NCBI GenBank assembly: GCA_014904985.1
Contig: MU129053.1
Coordinates: 94,908-116,685 of the forward strand
Direction of reading: 5' to 3'
Source: Hydnum rufescens UP504
Taxonomy: Eukaryota; Basidiomycota; Agaricomycetes; Cantharellales; Hydnaceae
Length of the DNA: 21,778 nt
Under the pieces are notes generated by a model. The model saw only the letters and a list, made by a program, of their open reading frames with translations. It did no database searches and was not told the origin of the DNA. A program made the position numbers and the translations under genes. The stretch's first letter is position 1, and the number at the start of each line of letters is the position of its first letter. Positions 8,735 through 18,254 of this stretch are shown here, in pieces.

Positions 8735-10905
8735 TGCATTATCACTTCCATGGCCCAATGCTGTGGCTGCTGTTCCCTGTGGCACAGCTCCATTCCAGAT
8801 TTGGAGCTACTGAATTGATCATGTACAGCTACCTTTCAGCCCAAACATTGGCAGGAGGATCCATAGCTAAAAGGAGCAGCTGCACAATGCAAGGGAAAGG
8901 CTGCTTGGTGGCATGCATCAGCTGCATCAGAAAATGCTTTCAGCAGCTCCTTAGAATCTCATCCATGGAGCTTATCCCTTCATTATCATCAACTCCTCCA
9001 GGATATCCAGGAGTACCATTTTCTGCAAATTCAGCTGCTGATCTTTTCCTGCAGCTCCTGTCTTGCACACTGAAGAGCCTGTCTCCAGATGATGGAGCTC
9101 CATGTCAATGCAGAGGAGCTGCCTCTGGACATCCATCAGCTGCATTGAAACTTATGCTCAGCAGCTTCTTTGAATCTCATCCATGGAGCTTATCCTTTGA
9201 TGATCATGAGCTCCTCCAGGATACCCAAAAGCACCATTTTCTGCAACTTCAGCTGCACTTTTGCCCCTTCAGCTGCTAATCTCTCCCTGCAGCTCCTGCC
9301 TGGTGCACTGAGGAGCTTGTCTTTAGATGATGGAGCTCCATGTCAATGCAATCTCATGGATGGAGCTCATCCATTGATTACCATTAGCTCCTCCAGAATC
9401 CCTGGAGTACCATTTTCTGCAAATTCAGCTGCACTTTTGCTTCTTCAGCTGCTAATCTTTCCCTGCAGCTCCTGTCTTGCATGCTGAAGAGCTTGTTCCA
9501 GATGATGGAGCTCCATGTCAATGCAGTTGCATTCATGTGGCTCTCATTCTTGTAATTCATCAACTCATCCAGGAGCTCCATTCCCTGAGTCAGCTGAGTC
9601 TGAACATATTTGGAGCTCCACCCCTCCTACCAAAGAGCTTATCTCAAGCAAATTGGGGCTCTATTTCATTGCACTCTCATCAGTGTAGCTGCTGTCCTTG
9701 GATTGAAGCCTGCAGCTTGACATTCCTGACTGCTGTTTTTCCCCTTGGGAGCTCCATTTCATTACACTTTCATCCATGTGTAGCTGCTGTTACTGGATTA
9801 GAGTCCATCTCCTGATTATTCATTGGCTCTCTTGAATATCCAAGAGCTCCACATCCTGTAGAACCAGCTGCAATATTACCCTTATGGAGCTTCATTCCAT
9901 TCCAAGCTCATTTATGTAGCTGCTGTCTTTCCCTTGGAGCTCCTATTCTGTGCACCAAGGAGCTTAAGCCAAGTGAATGGAGCTTAATTCCATTTCACTG
10001 TTATCCATGGAGCTGCTGTCCTTGCATTGGAGCTCATCCTTTCATTATCCTTGGCTCTTCTTGGATATAAAAGGAGCTTTTTTTTCAAAGTCAGCTACAA
10101 TTTCTCTTTTGTGGCTGCTGTTGTTTCCTTGGAGCTCTTCCCTTGTATTCAAAGGAGCTTTTTCTAAAGGGGTTGAGCTCCACATCATGAGCAGTTTTAT
10201 TTATTCAGGTGCTGTTAGTCTTTCAATGCAACTCTTACCTTGCATCTCAGGGGCTTTTATCAGAAAGTGTAACTCCAATCACTTGCAGCTTCATTGATGT
10301 AGCTGCTATTCTTTCAAAGGAGCTTCCATCAAGCAGCTCCCTGAGGCACATTCAGTTACTTTGTCTCTTTTGGAGCTTTTTCCTTGCATGCCAAGGAGCT
10401 TGGCTTCATGGGGATGGAGCTCCATTCTATTGTGGTTTCATTTATGTAATTGATGTTCTCAGGTTGCAGCTTCCTCTTGGTGATCATCAGCTCTTTCCTG
10501 GACATGAAAAGGCTCTTTTTTCACACATTTCACTGCAAGGGTCCTTTGGTAGCTTCTGTCCTCTCATTGGAGCTTTTATCTTGGGCACCAAGGAGCTCTT
10601 CCCCAGTGAATGGAGCTCTATGTCATTGCAAGTTCATTCATGTTACTGCTATTCTTATATTGGAGCTTACAGTTTCCCACTTGTAGCTGTTGTTTTTCCA
10701 TTGAAACCTTTATTGTACTAGCCATCAGCTCTTTGAAGATCTCAAGGAGCTCCATTTCCTGAAAATGGTGCCCACAATCCATGGAAAATTTCTTTATGTG
10801 GCTCCCCATTCAGTGTGATTTCACCCATGCACCTATCCTTTTTGCTTAGGAGCTTACATCATGCTTTTCATCAGCTCTTTCTGGATATCAAGGAGCCCCA
10901 CTTTC
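8735..10905. repeat. AGCT-dense degenerate tandem array (about 2.2 kb)
   Basis: AGCT occurs about 70 times by hand count, roughly every 30 bases, mostly as GGAGCTCC, GGAGCTT, CAGCTGC or TAGCTGC. Random sequence would give about nine. A higher-order unit is visible at 9010-9510. The box AGATGATGGAGCTCCATGTC recurs at 9087, 9325 and 9500, spaced 238 and 175; the second spacing lacks a ~63-base internal block. GAGTACCATTTTCTGCAAAT recurs at about 9011 and 9404. Farther 3' the same words continue but more scattered (TGTAGCTGCTG, CATTGGAGCT, AAGGAGCTT). Open frames of 60-170 codons occur on both strands (for example 10209-10721 + and 9384-9581 -), but they overlap and have no consistent repeat peptide. 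I treat it as a satellite-like array, not as genes. Confidence 0.75.
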
Positions 10906-11219
10906 AGCCCATGAACCTCCAACCCATTAAGAGCAAAAATGACAAAGTAAAATATCATTCCAAAGTTGACATCTACAAATATGGTATGAGCCATTTCCTC
11001 ACTGGACTCATCCCATCACTTGCGAGGGAAATTGTATTTGAGTATAAAGTCAAAAGCACCCACTACAGATCACATGTTAGGGCTTGCAAGTGAGCACAAA
11101 CCCCACAGCTAGTGTGTTCATAGTTTGTTCAGGTACAGCAAAATATTTTTTGAGATAGTGGATGCGTTAGTGCGTGATATGGTGGAATGATGCCACAGAT
11201 TAGGAACTCATTTTCAGCA
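10906..11219. other. Spacer after the AGCT array
   Basis: The repeat words stop near 10900. One + frame stays open to 11093 (DIYKYGMSHFLTGLIPSLAR, then a basic end) and looks protein-like for about 50 residues, but I cannot assign a start, a splice site or a family. Nothing is recognised between 11094 and 11219. Confidence 0.3.
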
Positions 11220-11890
11220 CTTTCCAAAACATGAGCTCAGACACTCAGAGCATTTCAGTAGCATCAGCCTTGACCATCGTGAAACATCTCCTGGGCTTTG
11301 CTTTTTGGCTGATTTATCTGCTCTACTTATGGAATGGTCCACTGACTTCATGGCTCCCTTGAGTTCTCCCGGTTCTCGTGGCCCTGTGGATCTGTCTCCA
11401 GCCTTGGTGAGGCACAATATCATTCTGGCTACTGGTGGGAAGAGCAATCTGCTTCCTCTCTTTTTGAAGGCAAGCCAGCAGATAAGGCTTGTGATGATGC
11501 CTCTACAGTGAGGGAGGTAAGTCATGCTTCCATGGTGAAAGGTGGTATTCTCACTGATCCCCCGACACCTCAACCCGACACCTCAACATGGATACGTATC
11601 CCCTAGATTCGACCTTTCCAATGAGTCCGACAATGACAAGGTGCTACCACCCCCACTGAAAAGGAGACAAGGACCAAACCTCAATGCCCTCTCGAAAAGT
11701 GCAAGTCAGGCCTCAGTGGATGATGAAGAACTTGCATCGCAAGTCTCCATGCATGACTATGATCCCACCCCTACCCATAAGAATGTGCATGACCTTTGCA
11801 CAGGCCTAAGGCATGACGAAATGGCTGAGATTAATGATGGCAAGGACTGCCTCTTGGTCTGCCTCTGGTGTGTCTTCTCTCTCTCTTGAT
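11220..11890 (+). pseudogene. Fragments of a charged / Ser-rich ORF
   Basis: Three + frames carry protein-like pieces in succession. The first is FLADLSALLMEWSTDFMAPL...GPVDLSPALVRHNI (about 11296-11420). The second, in another frame, is KPADKACDDASTVREVSH...TDPPTPQPDTSTW (about 11470-11590). The third is RFDLSNESDNDKVLPPPLKR...SASQASVDDEELASQ, ending HDEMAEINDGKDC (about 11605-11850). Acidic and Ser-rich composition resembles the N-terminal parts of loci B and C, so this may be another eroded copy of the same kind of gene or an unrelated exon set. The opposite strand (11214-11573) is also open, which weakens the case. Confidence 0.3.
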
Positions 11891-12311
11891 CTCTTTCTAC
11901 GTCTCATCACTCTCTAGTATGTATCTGTACATATTACCTCAGATTCCAACTGAAAGCCTCATTGATTACTAGGTACAATTAGTAGCATGTATCGTAAAAT
12001 TCAGTATCTGCAATGTAACTGCTGCTTCTAACTTATCTTCACCTTGCTAGGAGAGGCAGACATCTGCATTTCTATGGACAGAAGCGACATTTACATGTGC
12101 AATCAAGTCTCAAGGATGAGAGGAAGCAGAAAAATCAAAAAACGACGGGAGACAAAATTACCGCATGGGTGGCGATGGTCAAGAGTGGTCTGATGTAACA
12201 CCATAACACTAAGTAAGGCTTTACCTTTACAGTAGTTGGTGATTGCAAGCATAGGGAATCAAAAAAGAAGGGAGGAACACATGGGCCAAAAGCAAGGAGT
12301 GAGATGAGCCA
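11891..12311. other. Spacer, nothing recognised
   Basis: No open frame worth reporting, no repeat and no RNA gene are seen. It lies just beyond the 3' end of locus C, which reads in from the right on the - strand. A poly-A-like AAAAAAAA run lies near 12322. Confidence 0.4.
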
Positions 12312-12439
12312 TTACTCTAATAAAAAAAAGTATGTGAGAATGTGTGGGTAGAGTTGTCCGGGACAAATCGGATTACTTCTCTGACGCTTGGCACTATGTC
12401 TGTCACTTTTGCCTAATCCCAACAGTTCCAACTCAGTAC

Positions 12440-12905
12440 AAAAGACATTGGCCTCACTGGAAAGAGGTGTACCTTCAACAGGCCATTTCTTGGCATCTTT
12501 TCGAGTGATGGGAGACTTCTCTGTCGTCAGGCTCGGTACGTGATCTGGATTTTTGTTGAGCATAAAGCTGTGAGTCGATTGGAACAACACCTACCATCAA
12601 TATGACGTTTCTTGACATCTTTTCGAGTGATGGGAGACTTCTCTGTTGTCAGGCTCAGTATGCGATCTGGATTTTTGTTGAGCATAAAGCCGTGAGTCGA
12701 TTGGGACGACACCTACCATCAATACGATGTTTCTTGACATCTTTTTGAGTGATAGCAGACTTCTCTGTCATCGGGCTTGAAGGAACATGATCTGTATTTT
12801 TGCTGAGTGCGTAAAGCCATGAGTTCATCAGAATTACACCTACTGTCAATGTGACATTTCTTAACATCTTTGCCAGTAACGGCAGATTTCTCTTTTGTAG
12901 GCACC
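12440..12905 (-). repeat. 122-bp tandem repeat, about four copies, inside a coding region
   Basis: On the + strand the box TTTCTTGACATCTTTTCGAG starts at 12486, 12608, 12730 and (altered) 12857, so the period is 122, 122 and 127. Copies share a TGATCTGGATTTTTGTTGAG box and ACACCTACCATCAATAYGA. Because 122 is not a multiple of three, the repeated peptide (TEKSPITRKDVKK, then a HIDGRC-like join and NRLTALCSTKIQ) changes frame from copy to copy and terminates. A partial, more diverged copy precedes 12486. The copy nearest the coding exon (12857) matches the exon peptide best, which suggests expansion from it. Confidence 0.8.
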
Positions 12906-13129
12906 TGGGCTGATTTTTTAAACCCTTGTGGAGGGCCCACCTTTTCAACCTTGCATGCCTGAGAGTTCACCTTGGGACTGGGCGATGCTTGAGGCAACTT
13001 GTGAGAGGATCCAACCTTCTTCCATTCATTGTGCACCTGTTTACATTCCATCTCATGATGGGTTGTTGACTCATTGGCGGGACGTTTACGGGAAATCACC
13101 ATTAATTCTGCTCTGTGGTCCTTCACTGG
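12720..13129 (-). CDS. Locus C penultimate/last exon, Lys/Ser-rich
   Basis: From the acceptor at 13130 the frame reads PVKDHRAELMVISRKRPANE, then HHEMECKQVHNEWKKVG and SAQVPTKEKSAVTGKDVKK, and then enters the first (in - orientation) of the 122-bp repeats, ending at a stop near 12719. The KEKSAVTGKDVKK phrase is the coding core that the tandem repeat copies (TEKSPITRKDVKK in other copies). The true end of the gene is uncertain, because each repeat moves the frame. Confidence 0.45.
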
Positions 13130-13747
13130 CTGGATAGCCCGAGGAAGAACATCATAAGCTCCGAAAAAGGGGAAGGGTTAATCCAATGATACACTTGTAG
13201 ATTAGATTAGACACAACACTCACACTTTCGTGAAGCACCCTTTGAACTCTTCAGGACCTCTTGGGCGATGGCTTCCTAATCCCCACAACTGCTTCGACTT
13301 CTTCATCTTCATTGTCCTTGTCTTCATTGTCCTTGTCTTCATCTCCTTCTTCTTCCTTGCCGCTGTCATCAGTGCGCAGATCGTAACGTCCTTGAGAATA
13401 GAAATGTTAGTCACATTATCCAACATGACAAATTCGTGTTTACCCTTGGCCTTCGCTTTGGAAACAGCTTCTTCTTTGGTCTCATCAGTTGACTGACCTT
13501 TCTGCGAGTGTGCCTTGAGCTCCTTCCCTTTGATCTTTGAGGCCCTCCTATCTGAGTTCCTTCTGGAGACGTGCTCTTTGATTGAGCCACATTTAGAGCG
13601 AATTGGCTGGGCTTCACTATCATTGCCATTATCATATTTGTCATCATCACTGCTATCATTTGCCCTGTCTTCACTAGCAGAACGATAGTGAGCTTGGAAG
13701 GAAACCCTTAGCAACACTTCTCAGGCATCCATGAAGACAGTACTCAC
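13130..13747 (-). CDS. Locus C distal acidic/basic exon between two introns
   Basis: Intron 13747-13674 (GTGAGT...CTAG) precedes an exon 13673-13224, and intron 13223-13130 (GTGAGT...CCAG) follows it. The exon reads SEDRANDSSDDDKYDNGND, then basic segments (RRNSDRRASKIKGKELKAH), then EFVMLDNVTNISILK. Past about 13400 another frame gives the strongly acidic TDDSGKEEEGDEDKDNED repeat, where GACAAGGACAATGAA is tandemly repeated. The change of frame suggests an indel near 13400. Such charged low-complexity tails are common in nuclear proteins, but nothing fixes a function. Confidence 0.45.
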
Positions 13748-14367
13748 ATTTGGTAGACTGAGCATCCTTCATCTTGTTCAACGGCACTTTCGCGGCAACA
13801 CAAACTTTCGTGGAGGTGCGGACTTTCATGGCAGAGTGAGCTTTTGCAGCATGGACTTTCTGGGGACAGTCATCGTCCTCACTGTCATTGACGTGGTCAT
13901 TATCATGAGAGAGCCTGTTCACCTCTGGGAACAGAAACCTCCGCTTAGCCCATAGGTCCCATCTTGTGCAATGGCCCCCAGACATGCACCTACATTGGCG
14001 CGCCTGCACCCACGAGATCCAACACTCCCTTTCTCATGACCAACAGCTTTGAGGGCCTTGTGACTTTGCCATTTCGAGCTGTCACAGATTCGCATAACCG
14101 GACGACCTTTCTCATCTGATATCAGCATGACATTCCGAAAATCGGGGGATTTACAATCCTCGTTACCTAGCATGAAGCTCACAAGATCAGTATGCAAGTT
14201 GGATTGGACTCTTGGGGGATTCTTATCTTACTAGGATTGAATGGCTCGAATACAATGCGAGAATTAGGCTTGAGGATCCTCTCATTGGAGTTCTTTTCTT
14301 CATAGATGAATCCAATGACGAGGCTCTGTAAGAGAAGCCACACCTGTCTTGAGTTCATCTCTCCTAC

Positions 14368-14953
14368 CCATGAGTATGGCACAGTGGATGGCCAGTTGCG
14401 TATAGTAAAACTTGGATGATTCGTGTAGATGAAGTTGGCGAGGTTGTTCCATGGGAAGCCCTGAGACAGTTGGACTTCGGCGCCCTGTTGTTCAAAAACA
14501 GACCCTATGAACCAGAAAATACTCCAGTCATCAGAATGTGTGCGTTGCATTATTCACTTACTGAGGCAGTGCATCATTTTTGCGGATATGGCAGCCCTGA
14601 CCTCATTCAAGCCCACCTGTTGTGTCTTGGAAGCGGCGGCAAGTGTCTTGCTATATTCTTCCCACATCTCAAGTGTGGGGGCTTGTCGTCATCCCCAGGG
14701 GTCTCTTCGACGTTTCTGCAGCCGTGTGATTGTCAGCCATGAAAAGGCTCGAGTGGAAATTGGCATACATTAAATCAAGCTGGAGCTTCTTGTGAAGCTC
14801 CATGTTACTCCAGATGTGCTTATCCAAGATTCTGGCAGTAGCTTTTGAGCTCAAGAAGATGTAGGCATTTGCCATTGCTTGCCCATCCAAGACCTCCCTG
14901 TTCATAACGAATCTGAACAGCTCATATTGGAAGTTCTGGAGAACGACTTGTGA
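14368..14953 (-). CDS. Locus C exon 4 with frameshift and possible stop
   Basis: The exon opens SQVVLQNFQYELFRFVMNRE, continues ILDKHIWSNMELHKKLQLDL and YANFHSSLF, and reaches RRPLGMTTSPHT-like sequence. There a one-base loss near 14670 throws the frame; restoring it reads MWEEYSKTLAAASKTQQVGL for another 35 codons. Next comes a TGA at 14556-14554. Either that stop is a mutation, or bases 14561-14505 (GTAAGT...CATAG) are an intron; both joins are in frame. After it come SVFEQQGAEVQLSQGFPWNNL and IRNWPSTVP (FPW codons 14457-14449, NWP codons 14397-14389). The FPW...NWP pattern recalls the C-terminal part of an expanded agaricomycete family of unknown function. Confidence 0.6.
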
Positions 14954-15007
14954 CTAAGGAAAGGGTTGGTTAATGACAAATAAGGTAGCATGCAAAGAAA
15001 TACTTAC
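14954..15007 (-). other. Locus C intron 3
   Basis: It is 54 bases long, with donor GTAAGTA, a CATTAACC branch-like element and acceptor CCTTAG. Its removal keeps the phase between exons 3 and 4. With the 53-base intron 15263-15211 it fixes the fungal character of the locus. Confidence 0.65.
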
Positions 15008-15210
15008 CTTCTTGCTCATATCTGTCACAGTTTTTGCCATCATTTTGGAACAACTCGATGCCGACATCGAATTCCACACAATGGCACCTTCAATCTCCTC
15101 AAGCTTGCACAAGTTCTGGCGGAACCATTCTTCAAGGCATTCCTTGCCTTTCTTGGCGACCTGGGCCTTTTCCTGCTTATAGAGAGTAGAGAGCTCTTTC
15201 AAGCTGAGGC
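15008..15210 (-). CDS. Locus C exon 3
   Basis: The exon lies between an acceptor TTCTAG (preceded by CTAAT) and a donor GTAAGTA. It joins in phase to exon 2 (GAENPGH-G-LSLKELSTLYK) and to exon 4 (TDMSKK-SQVVLQNF). It encodes a mostly helical, charged segment with W-F-R-Q-N and I-V-W-N-S motifs. Precise phase matching on both sides makes this one of the best-supported exons of the locus. Confidence 0.65.
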
Positions 15211-15263
15211 CTAGAATTAGAATATTAGTATTCACCCAAATAATGCACAAAATAAACTATTAC
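15211..15263 (-). other. Locus C intron 2
   Basis: It is 53 bases long, with donor GTAATA, branch-like TTCTAAT and acceptor TTCTAG. Removal splits and restores a Gly codon in an otherwise continuous frame. Confidence 0.65.
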
Positions 15264-16476
15264 CATGGCCAGGATTCTCTGCACCATAAAGGTGCTGCCA
15301 GATGCACCGTTTGTTATTGTGGCGAGATTGACATACTTGGTACACGTATTGGAGGACGTCCTCTGGTTCAATCCCAAGTTCATTGGCCATTTCAGTCCAT
15401 TCTGTGCTGTGGGATTCCATCTTTTCCTTGATGACTGCCTTATCCTTTTTAGTAATCACTCATCTATGAGTAGGCTGAGTGATCTTGCCCTCCTTTCCCT
15501 TGCCCTTGCAGATTGCAGATTGGCCGGCTTTCCAATCACAGTAGGACTGAGCATCACCAGCGTACTTGGCTTGCTTTTGTTCGATTAGCTCCAGTTTTCG
15601 TGCAAGCAAGGCAGCCTGCTCATTGTCATCAGCAGCCATGGAAATCGCGTCCGTCACAGCTTCTATGTAGTCCTCATCTGTCAAGGATGTGTTGAAGGAG
15701 GGAGACGATGACTGACTATGAAACGAAGAGCTCAGTGCCAGTGAGGACGGCGGTCCCAGAGCTTGGTTCAATGCTGTCCCAAATCCAGCTGAGCTGCTGA
15801 TTTGTCCAAGATCTCTGACTTTTTGGGTGTTGCCTTTCAGAAGCCGAGTGGTGTGGGTAGGAGTGGGGGATGAGGGCAATGGTGTCTTGGCTTCACACAA
15901 CAGCTTGAGATCCGCATCCGAGTCTTCTGGTTCATCGAAATGACCGTTGGAGAATTCATCCAGGGCATCCTGGACAGCATCATTGTCTTCATCACTTGAG
16001 CACATGGTGGATATGGGAGGGAGCGGAGGGAAGGGTGATATCAGCTGTGACTGGGCATCATTGCGCCTGCAAGGCCTTGCACAATGGTCGAAATCAACGG
16101 GGGCATCAGGCTTCCTCAACCACGGGATGGGATGCTTTGGGCCTTTGACAGGAACAAGCTTGAATGAGTTCGTTGTCACGAACGACAGATGTTCCAGTCG
16201 GAGGATGTCCCCTTCGTATTCACATTCAGGGGAATTATCGTGTGAGGCCGGGGCAATTGGCTTAGCCAAGGCCTTCGTTTTGGTCATAGCCTTTGGAACA
16301 CTAGGGGTGGCAATGTTCGCTGAGGACCTTGTGTTAGGGCAAGTAGCAACCAGGGGCGCCGCTTTCTTGCCTTTGGGCCGACCCTTGGGTGGGGCGGCTT
16401 CAACAGTGACCTCATTTGTCCTAGCCATAGAGGGGGTTGAGTTTGAAACCCCAACCAAGCAGATATAGCCCTGAAA
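15264..16476 (-). CDS. Locus C exon 2, basic-acidic region with an internal TGA
   Basis: This is the longest open stretch of the window: 332 codons in frame (16458-15460), a TGA at 15462-15460, then 65 more codons in the same frame to the donor at 15263. The N-terminal part is Lys/Pro/Ala-rich (EAAPPKGRPKGKKAAP, an AT-hook-like G-R-P-K-G). The middle is acidic (SSDEDNDAVQDALDEFSNG, FDEPEDSDADLKLL), followed by a Ser-rich stretch and a helix ALLARKLELIEQKQAKYAG. After the TGA come KKDKAVIKEKMESHSTEW and an ...RCIWQHLYGAENPGHG end. The uninterrupted frame on both sides of the stop suggests a nonsense mutation. A nuclear role is only a guess from the AT-hook-like motif. Confidence 0.6.
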
Positions 16477-16566
16477 CTAATGGAAGTGTGTCAACATCAG
16501 TTTCATTCCACCAGAGTTTGGCAAATCTTGCTGAAGAATCTTAAGAAAAAGGAACAGAACACTTAC

Positions 16567-16782
16567 AGTGCCACGCATGAATGGTGGAGCACAGAAATTG
16601 TTGTGGGGATTAAGGGCAGTAAACCAGGACATGTGGCAGATCAATGTAGATTGATGGAAACGAGGCTGACAGGTGCTGATGTAGGGAAGTTCCGAATCAA
16701 GATCCAATTCAACATTCTGTATTGATTGGAGTGATGAGTATGTTGCACATTGCATCAAGACAAAGGAATGGAGGGGTGCCAT
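16567..16782 (-). CDS. Locus C putative exon 1
   Basis: The frame opens with ATG at 16782-16780 (MAPLHSFVLMQC) and runs 72 codons to ...APPFMRGT, where a GTAAGT donor begins at 16566. Splicing to the acceptor TTAG (intron 16566-16477, 90 bases) keeps the frame and continues into FQGYICLVGVSNSTPSMART. Support is the in-frame phase-0 junction with a consensus donor. Alternatively, the gene begins at the internal ATG at 16428 (MARTNEV) and this exon is 5' UTR or chance. Confidence 0.4.
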
Positions 16783-17464
16783 GCTCTAATCTGGACAAAT
16801 TTGGGTTGAGGCAATGACCTCCGTGAACTAATTCAGTTCACTTCATTTAAACTGCCTCATTAAGTGATGGGCTCACATTAAGTGACTCAATTTCCCCTGA
16901 TAGCTATAGTAGATCCTAGTCTAGCACACCCAAACAGGTGAAAATCGTGATTTCCCAATATCTGCAAGGAAAACTTGAGCACAACTGCGAACTTCCCGGT
17001 ATCGAGGGCCAGACAGGTATGGAGCATGGATCGCGTGCCCTGTATTGCAGTCCATAAACTCTCGGCTGTGGGGGGTGCAGATGGTCAATGGAAGTGGTGT
17101 GGTGGCAACCACAGAGCTACAGTAGATGAAGGATCACCCTCCCCGCCCTCACTTGCACTCCCTGAAACACTTCTGCACTTTGAATGACCATTTACAACAC
17201 CATTATCAAGCTTGGGAGTGTCACGGTTCAGATTGGTGATCGGAAATGCTCCGTGTACTTGACGCAGCTGTCTGAGCACAAGAATGTGGGGAGCCAGGCT
17301 TGCAACAAGCCTAGAAGTCCAGGGAAGTAATTAGCATTTGCATGAACGAGGCACAGTGTAAAAGTCACTTGAATATGGTCAAGCTGCGACTGCGGCACTT
17401 TGGGGTTTGTGCCGATGTCGGGGGGGGGGGTGGGGGAGTCGCTATTTGTCTATTCCATTGTATA
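16783..17464. other. Upstream region of locus C and G-run
   Basis: No supportable gene is seen. It contains direct AAGTGA-type words (TTAAGTGATGGG, TTAAGTGACTC) about 20 bases apart near 16860-16885, which could belong to the promoter side of locus C. A G11 run lies at 17420-17430, followed by T and G5. Short frames (16975-17187 + and 16921-17112 -) shadow each other. Confidence 0.35.
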
Positions 17465-17944
17465 TTAGACGAAGCCATAGCCTGGAGACAGTGAGAGAAC
17501 TCCCACGAACTGGCCCTGCTGGGGACATGATAGGATACTGCAATCTGGACTGCGGCGCGGATAGGCTGTGCAGTTGAATGGGCTGACTGGGAGATTGTGG
17601 ATGTGGTTGCGAATAGTACATATATGCATTCGTGTGGTCAAGAGTGATAGTTCCAAATGAAAAGTGCGACCAAAGGAGTACTCTGAATGAGCCTCTACAG
17701 AAGAAAGCTCAAACTGAGACAACACAGAAGGGGCTACCGCAGACACCAGTATACGATGACTGTGTTCTAGCAAGGAGGTGCTCAAAAGCCCTAAAGTTTG
17801 AGAATGAGAACGCAACAGCAAAGTGGTGAATCTGCGGACTTTGCCACGAAGGCATGTCTGTTTCGAGACCCGGCAATCCTCATAGCTGTGCACAGTTGCA
17901 ATTATCGGGAAACATTGTACAGTTCTGGGCCGGCTTGTATGCAA
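17465..17944 (-). CDS. Unsupported 159-codon ORF
   Basis: The frame is open for 159 codons, rich in Ser, Leu and His, and has no recognised domain. The + strand is open over parts of the same stretch (17632-17829 and 17854-18054). The + frame near 17900-18000 contains a folded-protein-like segment (NIVQFWAGLYARDPCPQKFL and LGVRFKYYDVG). That segment is at least as credible as the - ORF and could be an exon. Neither has a clear start context or splice site. Confidence 0.15.
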   Translation of the reverse strand: MHTSRPRTVQCFPIIATVHSYEDCRVSKQTCLRGKVRRFTTLLLRSHSQTLGLLSTSLLEHSHRILVSAVAPSVLSQFELSSVEAHSEYSFGRTFHLELSLLTTRMHICTIRNHIHNLPVSPFNCTAYPRRSPDCSILSCPQQGQFVGVLSLSPGYGFV

Positions 17945-18254
17945 GAGACCCCTGCCCCCAGAAGTTCTTGGACTGTCTGGGCGTGAGATTCAAGTATTAT
18001 GATGTTGGAGAAACACCCGACAAAACTACCCACCATGCACTAAGTTCTCATTGACCAGCATCGCATGAACAGATGTAAATGGAAAATGGAGTCATATGTG
18101 CTGATTGCTCAGAAACTTTGAGAATGCAAAGAAATTTGAAGAGACACTGAGCTAATGTTGCTAATGTCACATCACCTCTCGCACATCCAAGGTTTTTATT
18201 GACTCATAGTGAGTAAAGTGAATCAATACACTGTCCCCCTCCTTTTTCCTTACC

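Larger units (their letters stand above)
12312..16782 (-). pseudogene. Locus C: large decayed multi-exon gene of unknown function
   Basis: Exons with good introns can be followed down the - strand. Exon 1 is 16782-16567 and exon 2 is 16476-15264 (basic N-terminus, acidic middle, charged C-terminus). Exon 3 is 15210-15008 and exon 4 runs from 14953 to about 14368. Later acidic/basic exons reach 13748, 13673-13224 and 13129 to about 12720. Introns: 16566-16477, 15263-15211, 15007-14954, possibly 14367-14326, 13747-13674 and 13223-13130, all GT...AG. Damage: an in-frame TGA at 15462-15460, a one-base loss near 14670, a TGA at 14556-14554 (or an intron there), and frame changes at 14240-13920 and after 13400. 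The middle carries a W-x(n)-LYGAENPGHG segment and a GFPWNNL...IRNWPSTVP motif shared with locus B. The 3' end runs into 122-bp repeats. The likely product would exceed 900 residues. I cannot assign a biochemical role. Confidence 0.6.

Noticed and set aside
9384..9581. Reverse-strand frame starting MELLDELMNY that looks helical
   Set aside because: It lies within the AGCT array, and the helical character comes from repeated GAGCTCC/CAGCTG words. It does not repeat in frame in neighbouring units.
10209..10721. 170-codon open frame in the AGCT array
   Set aside because: It is Ser/Leu/Phe-rich by composition, the repeat words fall in all frames, the opposite strand is also open, and no domain is visible.
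12440..12905. Regularly spaced repeats suggesting a CRISPR array
   Set aside because: The repeats are directly adjacent 122-bp tandem units with coding similarity and no unique spacers, and the window is eukaryotic.
15947..16468. 173-codon + strand ORF over locus C exon 2
   Set aside because: It is a shadow of the - strand exon, which has consensus introns on its 3' side and phase-matched neighbours.
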